A stretch of 47,100 nucleotides of DNA from NCBI GenBank assembly GCA_027019465.1, contig JALUWM010000092.1, forward strand, positions 1 through 47,100. The letters are read 5' to 3'. The notes below the pieces were generated by a model. It was not told where the DNA came from and searched no databases. It worked only from the letters and a program-made list of their open reading frames with translations. Position numbers and translations under genes: made by a program. Source of the DNA: Campylobacterales bacterium. GTDB taxonomy: Bacteria; Campylobacterota; Campylobacteria; Campylobacterales; Nautiliaceae. This document shows, one piece after another, positions 28,585-36,384 of this stretch; position 1 is the stretch's first letter; each line of letters begins with the position of its first letter.

Positions 28585-29775
28585 TTACTCTTTTGTAACA
28601 CTCTGTAACAGTTTTTCTATGTTTTTAATAATTTTTTGAATAGATTTTATTTCCACTTTTTCTCTAACTGAATGTGGATTTTTGATATTGGGTCCGTAAC
28701 TTGCCATTGATACATTTGGAAATTTTTCTTTTAAAATTCCGCATTCAAGTCCTGCGTGAATAACTTCTAAGTTATTTCTTGTAATTTCCTGTAATTTTAA
28801 AGCCAAATCACTTTTCTCAGGAGCCCAGGCTGGATATTCATCTTCAAAATCCACTTCACATCCAAGGGTTTTAATTTTAATATATTCTTTTATTTCTTCT
28901 AATTTTTCATTTGTATTTGCCCTAGCACTTAACACTATGTTTTCTTCTTCAATCAAAGCAAAATTAACAGATTTACTTGGAAGCTTAAATTCAAAATTAT
29001 ATTCAAGTACCCCATAAGGAAGCTTTCTTAAAAATTTAAGATATTCATTATCATAAATTTGGATTTCTTCACTTCCTTCAAATACTTCTAAAGCCATAGC
29101 ATTTACAGGAATAGAATTTCTTCTCTCCCCTCCTTTAATAAAAGCTAAATTATCAACTTTAAATAAAAGTTCCACTATTGCGTTTGGAATATTTTTATCA
29201 ATATCAACACCACTGTGACCGCCAGGTAAATTTTCAACACTCACTTTTCCATAAGAACCGTTTATTTTTTCCTTTTTTAAAGGATATTTTATTTTTACAT
29301 CAACCCCGCCTGCACAACCTATTAAAATAACATCATCATCTTCACTATCCAAATTTAAAAGATATTTTGATTTTATATTAAGTTCTAAATTTTTAGCCCC
29401 TATAAGACCTATTTCTTCATCGTTTGTAAACAAAAATTCCAAATCATCATACTTTTTCATTAAATAGATCATAATAGCAATTCCAATTCCATTATCTGCC
29501 CCAAGAGACGAATTTTTTGCTTTTAAATATCCATTTTCTTCCATAACTTCAATTTTAGGAGCATCTCCTACACAAACCATATCCAAATGAGATTGAAAAC
29601 ATATTTTTGGAAAATTTTTTCTAGCTAATAAATTTCCAGCCTTATCACTTAAAACTTCATATCCCAAATTTTTTGCATAATTTTCTAAAAACTCCCTTAA
29701 CTCTTTTGTATTACCGCTGCAATGAGGGATTTTTGTAATTTTGATAAAATTTTCCAAAACTTCTTTTAATGCCAT
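28585..29775 (-). CDS. pepD: Aminoacyl-histidine dipeptidase, M20 family (PepD-like)
   Basis: A 396-residue cytoplasmic metallopeptidase that hydrolyses X-His dipeptides. Metal site residues are visible: QSHLDMV, GADNGIGIA, NDEEIGLIGA and the late NPHSVREKVE. It is about 90 residues shorter than E. coli PepD. The ATG at 29775 is chosen rather than one two codons earlier because AAAGGA would otherwise abut the start. Confidence 0.88.
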   Translation of the reverse strand: MALKEVLENFIKITKIPHCSGNTKELREFLENYAKNLGYEVLSDKAGNLLARKNFPKICFQSHLDMVCVGDAPKIEVMEENGYLKAKNSSLGADNGIGIAIMIYLMKKYDDLEFLFTNDEEIGLIGAKNLELNIKSKYLLNLDSEDDDVILIGCAGGVDVKIKYPLKKEKINGSYGKVSVENLPGGHSGVDIDKNIPNAIVELLFKVDNLAFIKGGERRNSIPVNAMALEVFEGSEEIQIYDNEYLKFLRKLPYGVLEYNFEFKLPSKSVNFALIEEENIVLSARANTNEKLEEIKEYIKIKTLGCEVDFEDEYPAWAPEKSDLALKLQEITRNNLEVIHAGLECGILKEKFPNVSMASYGPNIKNPHSVREKVEIKSIQKIIKNIEKLLQSVTKE

Positions 29776-29788
29776 ATTCATCCTTTGA

Positions 29789-29794
29789 TATAAT
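29789..29794 (+). promoter_or_regulatory. -10 box for the small lipoprotein
   Basis: TTTGATATAATT, with TATAAT 17 bases before the small lipoprotein ATG. Confidence 0.5.
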
Positions 29795-29811
29795 TTCTAA
29801 AAAGGTCTTTT

Positions 29812-29997
29812 ATGAAAATATTATTCTTAATAATAGCACTTTTTTTTGCAGGTTGTGTAGATAAAACAGGAATTTCTCTTGATTTATATCCTAATTGTGA
29901 AGAAAATTACGATTTATATGGAGTTTATTATCAAAAATGTAAAAACAATATATATAATTTCAAAAAAAAGAGAAAAATCTGTCTTGATTGTAATTAA
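29812..29997 (+). CDS. Small lipoprotein with C-terminal CxxC
   Basis: A 61-residue protein with a clean lipoprotein signal MKILFLIIALFFAGC (Cys15) and six cysteines in total. Two stand in CLDCN at the very end, with others in PNCEE, QKCKN and RKIC. AAAAAGG precedes the ATG by six bases. The family is not recognised. The cysteine number suggests disulfides or metal binding outside the membrane. It sits in front of a repeat hairpin and cmoB. Confidence 0.75.
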   Translation: MKILFLIIALFFAGCVDKTGISLDLYPNCEENYDLYGVYYQKCKNNIYNFKKKRKICLDCN

Positions 29998-30005
29998 AAT
30001 TATTG

Positions 30006-30082
30006 TATAGTGGTGTATTAGTTATTGGTGTATTTGTCATTTTAACCAATATACCAATATACCAATATACTACTAACAAATA
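30006..30082. repeat. Inverted TATTNGT heptamer arrays before cmoB
   Basis: Left arm 30006-30037 contains TATAGTG, TATTAGT, TATTGGT, TATTTGT. Right arm 30045-30082 contains three ACCAATA units, then ACTACTA and ACAAATA, with 0-1 base spacers. It is the same family as the pyrH/rpoZ repeats and occupies almost the whole gap upstream of the cmoB ribosome site. Confidence 0.8.
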
Positions 30083-30099
30083 CACAAAAAAGGATAGCA

Positions 30100-30987
30100 T
30101 TGAATATTAAAGAGATTTTAAAAGAACGACAAAAATGGTTTGAATGGAAAAATATAGAACCGATATACGAAAAAATTAAACAATGGAAAATGGAAAATAG
30201 AAAATTAAAATACGAATATAAGATAGGAGATATTATAGAAATTAATGGAGAGGAAAATCCTAAAATTTTAGAATTAGCAAAAATGCTTAAACCTTGGAGA
30301 AAAGGACCTTTTAAAATAAATAACATTTTTATTAACAGCGAATGGAAAAGTTATATAAAATGGAATACTATAAAAAAATTTTTGGATTTAGAAAATAAAG
30401 ATATTTTGGATATTGGATGTAATAACGGATATCATATGTTTAGAATGTTAAAATCTAATCCAAAAAGCATAACCGGCTTTGACCCAAGTGCTTTATTTAA
30501 TCTTCAATTTGAATTTATAAATTCATTTATTAAAAGTAATATTGAATATAAACTTCTTGGGGTCGAACATATCCCATATTATGAAAAAAAATTTGATACT
30601 ATTTTTTGTATGGGAGTTTTATATCATAGAAAAGACCCTATTGAAATGCTAAAAGAAGTAAAAGCCGGACTTAAAAAAGGAGGAGAAATAATTTTAGATA
30701 CTTTAATTATTGAAGGGAATGAAGAAGTTGCACTAAGCCCAATCAGATATGCAAAAATGAAAAATATCTATTTTATTCCAACACTTAAAACTTTATATAA
30801 CTGGATTGAAAAAACAAATTTTAAGAGCATTGAATTTATAGGCAAACGATATACAACTATAAACGAGCAACGCAAAACTGAGTGGATAGAAGGTGAAAGT
30901 TTAGAACATTTTTTAAATAAAAATCAAACAAAAACAATAGAAGGGTACGAACCACCTCTACGTCTTTATCTAAAAATAAAAAATTAA
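30100..30987 (+). CDS. cmoB: tRNA U34 carboxymethyltransferase CmoB
   Basis: A 295-residue SAM-type enzyme that turns 5-hydroxyuridine at tRNA position 34 into the 5-oxyacetate form, using carboxy-SAM. LDIGCNNGYHMFRM lies near residues 102-115, GFDPS follows, then CMGVLYHRKDPIEML. RPLRW-like residues are seen as KPWRKGPF near 68. It starts with TTG behind AAAAAAGGA. Residues 28-37 are coded by four AATNGAA heptamers. CmoA, its partner, is not in the window. Confidence 0.92.
   Translation: MNIKEILKERQKWFEWKNIEPIYEKIKQWKMENRKLKYEYKIGDIIEINGEENPKILELAKMLKPWRKGPFKINNIFINSEWKSYIKWNTIKKFLDLENKDILDIGCNNGYHMFRMLKSNPKSITGFDPSALFNLQFEFINSFIKSNIEYKLLGVEHIPYYEKKFDTIFCMGVLYHRKDPIEMLKEVKAGLKKGGEIILDTLIIEGNEEVALSPIRYAKMKNIYFIPTLKTLYNWIEKTNFKSIEFIGKRYTTINEQRKTEWIEGESLEHFLNKNQTKTIEGYEPPLRLYLKIKN
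30182..30209 (+). repeat. In-frame AATNGAA heptamers inside cmoB
   Basis: Four consecutive heptamers AATGGAA, AATGGAA, AATAGAA, AATTAAA lie in the cmoB frame and encode the WKMENRKLK stretch. The same unit recurs across the pyrB/pabB junction. Confidence 0.65.
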
Positions 30988-31083
30988 TTATTCAGGTTTA
31001 GCACCTATCATAAATAAATAAACTAATGTTATGAAGATAACAGTGATACCAAATCCAACACCAACAATCATTCCGAAATCCAT
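30988..31083 (-). CDS. 31-residue single-span membrane protein (unlisted small ORF)
   Basis: The minus strand carries an ORF of 31 residues starting MDFGMIVGVGFGITVIF and ending MIGAKPE. It has a near perfect ribosome site AAAGGAGAAAAA and a TATAAT 32 bases upstream of the ATG. The middle 20 residues are hydrophobic with a GxGFG stretch at the front, so a single helix in the membrane is expected. It resembles small accessory subunits of respiratory or transport complexes, but I do not recognise the family. It converges with cmoB (stop codons touch) and diverges from pyrB. Confidence 0.8.
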   Translation of the reverse strand: MDFGMIVGVGFGITVIFITLVYLFMIGAKPE

Positions 31084-31114
31084 TTTTTCTCCTTTTTTTT
31101 AAAGATATAGTAAA

Positions 31115-31120
31115 ATTATA
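31115..31120 (-). promoter_or_regulatory. -10 box for the 31-residue membrane protein
   Basis: TATAAT on the minus strand, 31 bases upstream of the small ORF ATG, inside the divergent gap with pyrB. Confidence 0.5.
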
Positions 31121-31135
31121 CAAAAAAGGATTTAA

Positions 31136-32011
31136 ATGTCAAAACATTTAACTCATACAAAAGATTTAAATAAAGAAGAAATATTAAAAATTTTTAAATA
31201 TGCAACAAAATATCTTGATGAAAAAAAAAGAAATGAGCTTCAAGGTAAACTGATAATTAATATCTTTTTTGAAAATTCAACTCGTACCAGAAGCTCTTTT
31301 GAAATAGCTGCCAAAAGATTAGGCGCTGATATTGTTAATTTAGATGTTTCAAGAAGCTCAACTGCTAAAGGTGAAACCCTTTTTGATACGGCTGCAAATC
31401 TTGATGCAATGGGACCAAGTGCTATTGTTGTACGTCATAAACTATCAGGTGTGCCTAAGATTCTTTCAAAATATGTAAAAAGCTCTATTATAAACGCAGG
31501 AGATGGAGCTCATCAACATCCAACCCAGGGGCTTTTAGATCTGTTTACCCTTCTTCAAAAATGGGGAAGTTTAGAAGGGAAAAAAATAGCAATCGTAGGA
31601 GACATTAAAAATTCAAGAGTTGCAAATTCAGATATTGAACTTTTTACAAGATTTGGTGCAAAAGTTTTACTTGTGGCACCTCCTCATTTCTTGCCAAAAA
31701 CCAATCTTCCAACAACATATAATTTAAAAGAAGCAATAGATTTTGCAGATGCTGTAATTAGTCTTAGAACACAAACAGAAAGACACTCACAGGTAAGTTT
31801 TTCTTCTCTTAAAGATTACGCAGCTAATTTCCAAATAACAAAAAATTTAATTAAAGATAAAGATATTTTAATAATGCATCCAGGACCTGTACATAGAAAT
31901 ATAGATTTAAGCGATGAAGTAATGGAAGATGAAAGATGTCTTGTTTTAGAGCAGGTTAAAAACGGAGTTGCTGTGAGAATGGGAATACTTAAATATTTAA
32001 TTGAAAATTGA
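31136..32011 (+). CDS. pyrB: Aspartate carbamoyltransferase PyrB
   Basis: A 291-residue catalytic chain that makes carbamoyl aspartate, the first committed step of pyrimidine synthesis. [13 protein letters not shown] is at 44-56 and binds carbamoyl phosphate; [10 protein letters not shown] and [12 protein letters not shown] are also present. No regulatory subunit gene (pyrI) is seen. Its final codons (LIEN, stop) are made of AATTGAA heptamers that continue into pabB. Confidence 0.97.
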   Translation: MSKHLTHTKDLNKEEILKIFKYATKYLDEKKRNELQGKLIINIFFENSTRTRSSFEIAAKRLGADIVNLDVSRSSTAKGETLFDTAANLDAMGPSAIVVRHKLSGVPKILSKYVKSSIINAGDGAHQHPTQGLLDLFTLLQKWGSLEGKKIAIVGDIKNSRVANSDIELFTRFGAKVLLVAPPHFLPKTNLPTTYNLKEAIDFADAVISLRTQTERHSQVSFSSLKDYAANFQITKNLIKDKDILIMHPGPVHRNIDLSDEVMEDERCLVLEQVKNGVAVRMGILKYLIEN

Positions 32012-32026
32012 AAATGGAGAATTTAA
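31999..32026 (+). repeat. AATNGAA heptamers across pyrB stop and pabB start
   Basis: AATTGAA, AATTGAA, AATGGAG, AATTTAA run without break from the last pyrB codons into pabB, providing the pyrB TGA and both possible pabB starts (TTG at 32008, ATG at 32014). Confidence 0.65.
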
Positions 32027-33003
32027 AATTTTTTTTGATTGATTTTGAAGGGAATATTTTTATTAAAGATGTAAAAAATTTAAAAAACATCTATTTCTCA
32101 TTTCCCTTATTCACCCATCCGCCCATCCGCCCATCCACTCATCCACCCATCCACCTAAAAAAATATCCAATATCTTTTGAAAAATATCAAAAAGCCTTTA
32201 ATGAAGTGATTGAAGAAATAAAAAAGGGAAATACTTATTTACTGAATCTAACTTTTCCAACATTAATAGATACAAACTTAAACTTAAAAGAAATTTACTC
32301 TATATCAAAAGCCCCTTTTAAACTTTTTTTTAAAGATAAATTTGTATGTTTTTCTCCGGAAAGATTTGTAAAAATTGAGAATAATAAAATCTATACCTAT
32401 CCTATGAAAGGCACTATTGATGCAAATATTCCAAGTGCTAAAGAAAAAATACTTTCAAATATTAAAGAAATGGCAGAACACACAATGATTGTTGATTTAC
32501 TTAGAAATGATTTAGGAATTATAGGAAAAGATGTAAAAGTAAATAAATTCCGTTTTATAGATAAGATAAAAGCCGGAAATAAAGAGCTATTACAAGTCAG
32601 CAGCGAGATTGAAGCCACACTTCCTAAAAATTGGGGAGAAAATTGGCTTGAATTAATTTTAAAAATGCTACCAGCCGGAAGCATCACCGGAACTCCTAAG
32701 AAAAAAACAGTTGAAATTATAAAAAAAGTTGAAAATTATAAAAGAGGCTATTACACCGGAATTTTTGGAATAACAGATGAAAAAACATTTTTAGATAGTG
32801 CTGTGATTATTAGATATATTGAGAGAGGAGAAGATTTGAGTTCCAAGCTCCAAGTTCTGTCATCAACCCATCCACTCATCAACCCATTAACCCATCAACC
32901 CATTTACTCATTCACTTACAAAAGTGGCGGAGGAATCACAATAGACAGCAATCCATATAATGAATATGAAGAATTAATAAATAAAGTTTATATTCCCCAT
33001 TAA
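32014..33003 (+). CDS. pabB: Aminodeoxychorismate synthase component I PabB
   Basis: A 329-residue chorismate-binding enzyme that makes aminodeoxychorismate, a folate precursor. SPERFVK, PMKGTID, AEHTMIVDLLRNDLG and LPAGSITGTPK are family motifs. Two insertions of Pro/His/Thr-rich sequence (about residues 32-47 and 283-301) are coded by YCATYNAC octamer arrays, yet the frame is kept. No Shine-Dalgarno site precedes the start; the upstream bases are repeats and the tail of pyrB, so re-initiation is likely. A TTG at 32008 is an alternative start. PabA is not in the window. Confidence 0.9.
   Translation: MENLKFFLIDFEGNIFIKDVKNLKNIYFSFPLFTHPPIRPSTHPPIHLKKYPISFEKYQKAFNEVIEEIKKGNTYLLNLTFPTLIDTNLNLKEIYSISKAPFKLFFKDKFVCFSPERFVKIENNKIYTYPMKGTIDANIPSAKEKILSNIKEMAEHTMIVDLLRNDLGIIGKDVKVNKFRFIDKIKAGNKELLQVSSEIEATLPKNWGENWLELILKMLPAGSITGTPKKKTVEIIKKVENYKRGYYTGIFGITDEKTFLDSAVIIRYIERGEDLSSKLQVLSSTHPLINPLTHQPIYSFTYKSGGGITIDSNPYNEYEELINKVYIPH
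32107..32154 (+). repeat. Six YCATYNAC octamers in frame inside pabB
   Basis: TTATTCAC, CCATCCGC, CCATCCGC, CCATCCAC, TCATCCAC, CCATCCAC, with no spacer. Encodes a His/Pro/Thr-rich loop in the N-terminal part of PabB. It is much richer in C than the neighbouring coding sequence. Confidence 0.85.
32839..32915 (+). repeat. Heptamers then seven YCATYNAC octamers in frame inside pabB
   Basis: AGTTCCA, AGCTCCA, AGTTCTG (32839-32859) lead into TCATCAAC, CCATCCAC, TCATCAAC, CCATTAAC, CCATCAAC, CCATTTAC, TCATTCAC (32860-32915). The insert lies in a variable loop just before the conserved SGGGITIDS segment. Confidence 0.85.
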
Positions 33004-34199
33004 CCTTTATAAACTATTCTATTTCTACCAGTTTCTTTGGCTTTATATAATCTTTCATCTGCTTTTTTTATCATTTCAGCCAATGTTTCACCTTCATTTG
33101 CAATTCCCGCGGAAAAAGTAAATTTTATTCCATCTACTATTTGCAGGGAATTTTTTATTTTATGAAGCACAATATATGCCTCTTCTTTTGTAGTGTTTGG
33201 CATAAATACCAAAAATTCTTCACCTCCATATCTTATTATCAAATCATCTTTTCTTAAATTGTTCTTTATATGCTTGGCAAAATAAGTAAGAATTTTATCA
33301 CCTGCTTGATGACCGTATGTATCATTTATTTTTTTAAAGAAATCTATATCAAGTATAGCAACGATTTTTTGTTTATAAAATTTAAAAATCTGCTCAAAAC
33401 TGTTTTCAAGAAAAAAACGATTATATATTTTTGTAAGTCCGTCAATAGTTCTTTCTTCTTTATAGTTAATTAAATAATCATAAATATCTAAAATATTATT
33501 GATTCTTATAATATATTCGTTTTTATCAAAAGGTTTTTTTATAAAGTCATTCGCACCAAGTTTTAAAATTTGAAAAGTTATAAATAAATTTTCAGTACTT
33601 GAAACAATTAAAATAGGTAATTCATCTATATTTTTTGTTTTTCTAATTTCTTTTACCATTTCAACACCATTCATTTTTGGCATTTCTATATCGCTTATAA
33701 CAAAATTTATTTTTTCTTTTTTTATAATTTCAAGAGCTTCTTGCCCGTTTTTGGCTTCAAAAACATTTAAATTTAAGAGTTTTAAAAATTTTTTTTGATA
33801 AAGTCTAATAGATTTAGAATCATCAACCACCAATACATTTTTAAACTGATTTTTATAAATCCTTTTAACAAGTCTTATTAAATAATTTATAATAGAAATA
33901 TCTTCTTTAATAATAAAATCTATTATATCGTTCATAAAAGAAGATTTATAAATTTTATCTTCATATTGAGTCATAACAATAATTTTTGCATTTTGTTCTA
34001 ATAAATATTTTATATGTTCATCTTCATTGGTATCAGGTAATATATAATCAACAATATATAAATCATATTTTTTATCTATTTTTTTTAATTCTTCAAAAGA
34101 AGAGACAACATCACACTTTGCAAAAATAAGATATTTTTCAATATTTGATTTTATTAATTTAGCATATAACTTACTATCTTCTAAAATTAAAACATTCAA
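33000..34199 (-). CDS. Diguanylate cyclase with two receiver domains
   Basis: A 399-residue signalling protein: receiver 1 (1-115, Asp51), receiver 2 (121-240, Asp170 in ISDIEMPKMNG, Lys221 in KKPF), and a GGDEF domain (250-399). The active site reads GGEEF (325-329) with an inhibitory I-site RKDD at 316-319, so it should make cyclic di-GMP and be product-inhibited. The order resembles PleD/WspR types. No sensor kinase is adjacent. It ends 4 bases inside pabB. Confidence 0.93.
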   Translation of the reverse strand: MNVLILEDSKLYAKLIKSNIEKYLIFAKCDVVSSFEELKKIDKKYDLYIVDYILPDTNEDEHIKYLLEQNAKIIVMTQYEDKIYKSSFMNDIIDFIIKEDISIINYLIRLVKRIYKNQFKNVLVVDDSKSIRLYQKKFLKLLNLNVFEAKNGQEALEIIKKEKINFVISDIEMPKMNGVEMVKEIRKTKNIDELPILIVSSTENLFITFQILKLGANDFIKKPFDKNEYIIRINNILDIYDYLINYKEERTIDGLTKIYNRFFLENSFEQIFKFYKQKIVAILDIDFFKKINDTYGHQAGDKILTYFAKHIKNNLRKDDLIIRYGGEEFLVFMPNTTKEEAYIVLHKIKNSLQIVDGIKFTFSAGIANEGETLAEMIKKADERLYKAKETGRNRIVYKG

Positions 34200-34220
34200 A
34201 AAACGACCTTTTTGAGGTTA

Positions 34221-34226
34221 ATTATA
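34221..34226 (-). promoter_or_regulatory. -10 box for the diguanylate cyclase
   Basis: TTGATATAATTAACC on the minus strand places TATAAT 21 bases before the ATG. Confidence 0.55.
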
Positions 34227-34250
34227 TCAAAAAAAGGGAAAAAGAAGGAA

Positions 34251-35693
34251 CTAACAAGAGTAAGTAGTTATAAACTCATATGGATGAGGTCTTCCTTCTA
34301 CCGGAATAATTTCTGTTTCATATTTGTAATCAATATAAGTTTTAATAAACTCTTCGCTCATTACAGCTTTTAAGAAACTGTTTTCATTTTCAAGCTCATC
34401 TTCAACTGCATAAATCGCTTCTCTTAAAGTTGCCGGAAGGGTTTTAATTCCTCTTTGTTTAATTTCATCAAGGCTTAATTCAAACAAATCTTCATCTAAA
34501 GGTTCTCTTGCCGCTTCATAAATTTCAAGATTGTTTTTAATTCCATCAAGTCCTGCAAGTAACATTACACTAAATGCGAGATATGGATTTGCTGTGCTGT
34601 CAGGGAATCTGAATTCTGTTCTAACCGCTTTTTCTCCTGCTCCAAAAGGGATTCTACAACAAGCACTTCTATTTTTTGCGCTATACGCTAAAATATTTGG
34701 AGCTTCAAATCCTGGTTGAAGTCTTTTATATGAGTTCATAGAAGCATCTGTAAATGCTGAAACTGCATCAGCGTGAGCAAATACACCGGCAATATATTTT
34801 TTCGCTATATCACTAAGTCCTGCATATCCCTCTTTATCATAAAATAAGTTTTTACCATTTTTCCAAATTGATTGGTGAACATGCATTCCGTTTCCATTAT
34901 CTCCATAAAGAGGTTTTGGCATAAATGTAGCAGTTTTTCCATTTAAATGAGCTACCATTTTAATAACATATTTAAGTTTTTGAACATTATCCGCAGCTTC
35001 TACAAGAGTTCCGAATTTAACACCTATTTCTCCTTGAGCCTGCGCAACTTCGTGATGAACAACAAATGTTTCAAGCCCTACTTCTTTTAGAGTCTGAACC
35101 ATTTCAGCTCTTAAATCAACCATACTGTCAATTGGAGCTACCGGAAAATATCCGCCTTTTGTTCTTGGTCTATGCCCAATATTTAATTCATCCCCAAAAT
35201 CTGCATAATCATTCCATACACCTTCGCTTGAATCCACTTCATAAGCCTGAGAATTAATTTCATCTTTAATCACAACATTGTCAAATACAAAAAATTCATT
35301 TTCAGGTCCAAAATAAGCAACATCTCCTATTCCGCTTTCTTCTAAATATTTTAAAGTTTTTTTAGCAATTCCTCTTGGGCATTTGTGATATGGGGTATAA
35401 TCTGTATTCAAAACATCACAAAACACTACCATTGTAGGGTCAGCTGTAAATGGGTCTATAAAATGTGTCCCAATTTCAATATCTGGCATTAAAATCATAT
35501 CTGAATCATTAATTGGTTGCCATGCTGGAATACTGCTTCCATCAAAAGGAACGCCATTTTTAAATGTATCTTCATCAATAGCATCCATATCATATGTTAC
35601 ATGATGCCATACACCTTTTATATCCGTAAATCTGAAATCTATAAATTCTATTTCGTTTTCTTTACATTCTTTTAAGAATTTTTCTGCACTCAT
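34251..35693 (-). CDS. glnA: Type I glutamine synthetase GlnA
   Basis: A 480-residue enzyme that fixes ammonia onto glutamate. [29 protein letters not shown] and the NRSACCRIP loop are clear. The segment equivalent to the adenylylation loop (NLYDLP, Tyr397 in E. coli) reads DEDLFELS, so Tyr is replaced by Phe, as reported for H. pylori. Control by adenylylation is therefore unlikely. A good GGAG-type ribosome site lies upstream, and TATAAT is at 35721-35726. Confidence 0.97.
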   Translation of the reverse strand: MSAEKFLKECKENEIEFIDFRFTDIKGVWHHVTYDMDAIDEDTFKNGVPFDGSSIPAWQPINDSDMILMPDIEIGTHFIDPFTADPTMVVFCDVLNTDYTPYHKCPRGIAKKTLKYLEESGIGDVAYFGPENEFFVFDNVVIKDEINSQAYEVDSSEGVWNDYADFGDELNIGHRPRTKGGYFPVAPIDSMVDLRAEMVQTLKEVGLETFVVHHEVAQAQGEIGVKFGTLVEAADNVQKLKYVIKMVAHLNGKTATFMPKPLYGDNGNGMHVHQSIWKNGKNLFYDKEGYAGLSDIAKKYIAGVFAHADAVSAFTDASMNSYKRLQPGFEAPNILAYSAKNRSACCRIPFGAGEKAVRTEFRFPDSTANPYLAFSVMLLAGLDGIKNNLEIYEAAREPLDEDLFELSLDEIKQRGIKTLPATLREAIYAVEDELENENSFLKAVMSEEFIKTYIDYKYETEIIPVEGRPHPYEFITTYSC

Positions 35694-35720
35694 TTGCTCT
35701 CCTTGTTTAGTTTTGAGATA

Positions 35721-35726
35721 ATTATA
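35721..35726 (-). promoter_or_regulatory. -10 box for glnA
   Basis: TTTGATATAATTATC on the minus strand, with TATAAT 27 bases before the glnA ATG. Confidence 0.55.
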
Positions 35727-35785
35727 TCAAAGAAAAAATTTTAGATGCCAAAAAAACTGTATAAAATTTAATCATTGGAGACAAA

Positions 35786-36373
35786 ATGGAATTTATTGAA
35801 ACAATATATGTGAAAAATGGTAACATATTAAATTTAGATTATCACTTAGAGAGGATGAAAAGAACGGCTCAACACTTTAAATGGAAAACTGATATAAATG
35901 AAAAGTTAAAAGTGAAAAGTGAAAAGTATAAAAAAAGTGAAAAGTTAAGGATGAGAGTTGTATATAATGAAAAAGAAATTATTAACATTGAAACTTTTCC
36001 TATAAAAGAAAGAAAATTTAAAAAATTTAAAATAATAAAGACTGATAATTTTGATTATAAATTTAAATACAAAAACAGAGATTTTTTCACTTTACACTTT
36101 TCATTTTACACTAATTTTGACGAGTTTATCCTAATCAAAAATAATCTTATAACCGACACTACAATTTCGAATTTAGCTTTTTATACAGGCAAAGAATGGC
36201 TAACACCAAAATATCCCCTGCTTAAAGGCACTAAAAGAGCTGAACTTTTAGATAAAGGATTTTTAAAAGAAGAAAATATCCAAAAAAGCGATTTAAAATA
36301 TTTCAAAAAAATGGCAATGATAAATGCTATTTTAGGATTTAGAGAAATTGAAGAATATGATATAATTAGCTAA
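35786..36373 (+). CDS. pabC: Aminodeoxychorismate lyase-like class IV aminotransferase (PabC-like)
   Basis: A 195-residue PLP fold type IV protein. EFIETIYVKNG at the start and LITDTTISNLAFY plus PLLKGTKRAELLD later are the branched-chain aminotransferase/PabC pattern. It likely releases 4-aminobenzoate from aminodeoxychorismate, after PabB. It is short for the family (about 240 to 290). Its sequence contains two complementary heptamer arrays. The PLP Lys is not clearly identified; K46 or the K in RMRVVYNEKE are candidates, so the call is moderate. Confidence 0.72.
   Translation: MEFIETIYVKNGNILNLDYHLERMKRTAQHFKWKTDINEKLKVKSEKYKKSEKLRMRVVYNEKEIINIETFPIKERKFKKFKIIKTDNFDYKFKYKNRDFFTLHFSFYTNFDEFILIKNNLITDTTISNLAFYTGKEWLTPKYPLLKGTKRAELLDKGFLKEENIQKSDLKYFKKMAMINAILGFREIEEYDIIS
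35901..35946 (+). repeat. AAAAGTN heptamer array in pabC (left arm)
   Basis: Four contiguous units (AAAAGTT, AAAAGTG, AAAAGTG, AAAAGTA), a 4-base gap, then AAAAGTG and AAAAGTT. It codes for a Lys/Val/Ser/Glu-rich helix-like stretch and is complementary to the array at 36088-36115. Confidence 0.75.
36088..36115 (-). repeat. CACTTTN heptamer array in pabC (right arm)
   Basis: CACTTTA, CACTTTT, CATTTTA, CACTAAT on the plus strand, the reverse complement of the left arm unit. Separation from the left arm is about 140 bases, within the coding frame, so the mRNA could fold back on itself. Confidence 0.7.
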
Positions 36374-36384
36374 AAAGGATATAA

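Noticed and set aside
32107-32915. CRISPR-like short repeats in pabB
   Set aside because: Units are 7-8 bases with no spacers and no Cas genes nearby, and they lie inside an open reading frame.
32014-33003. pabB as a broken gene because of repeats
   Set aside because: The frame remains open and all family motifs after both arrays are intact.
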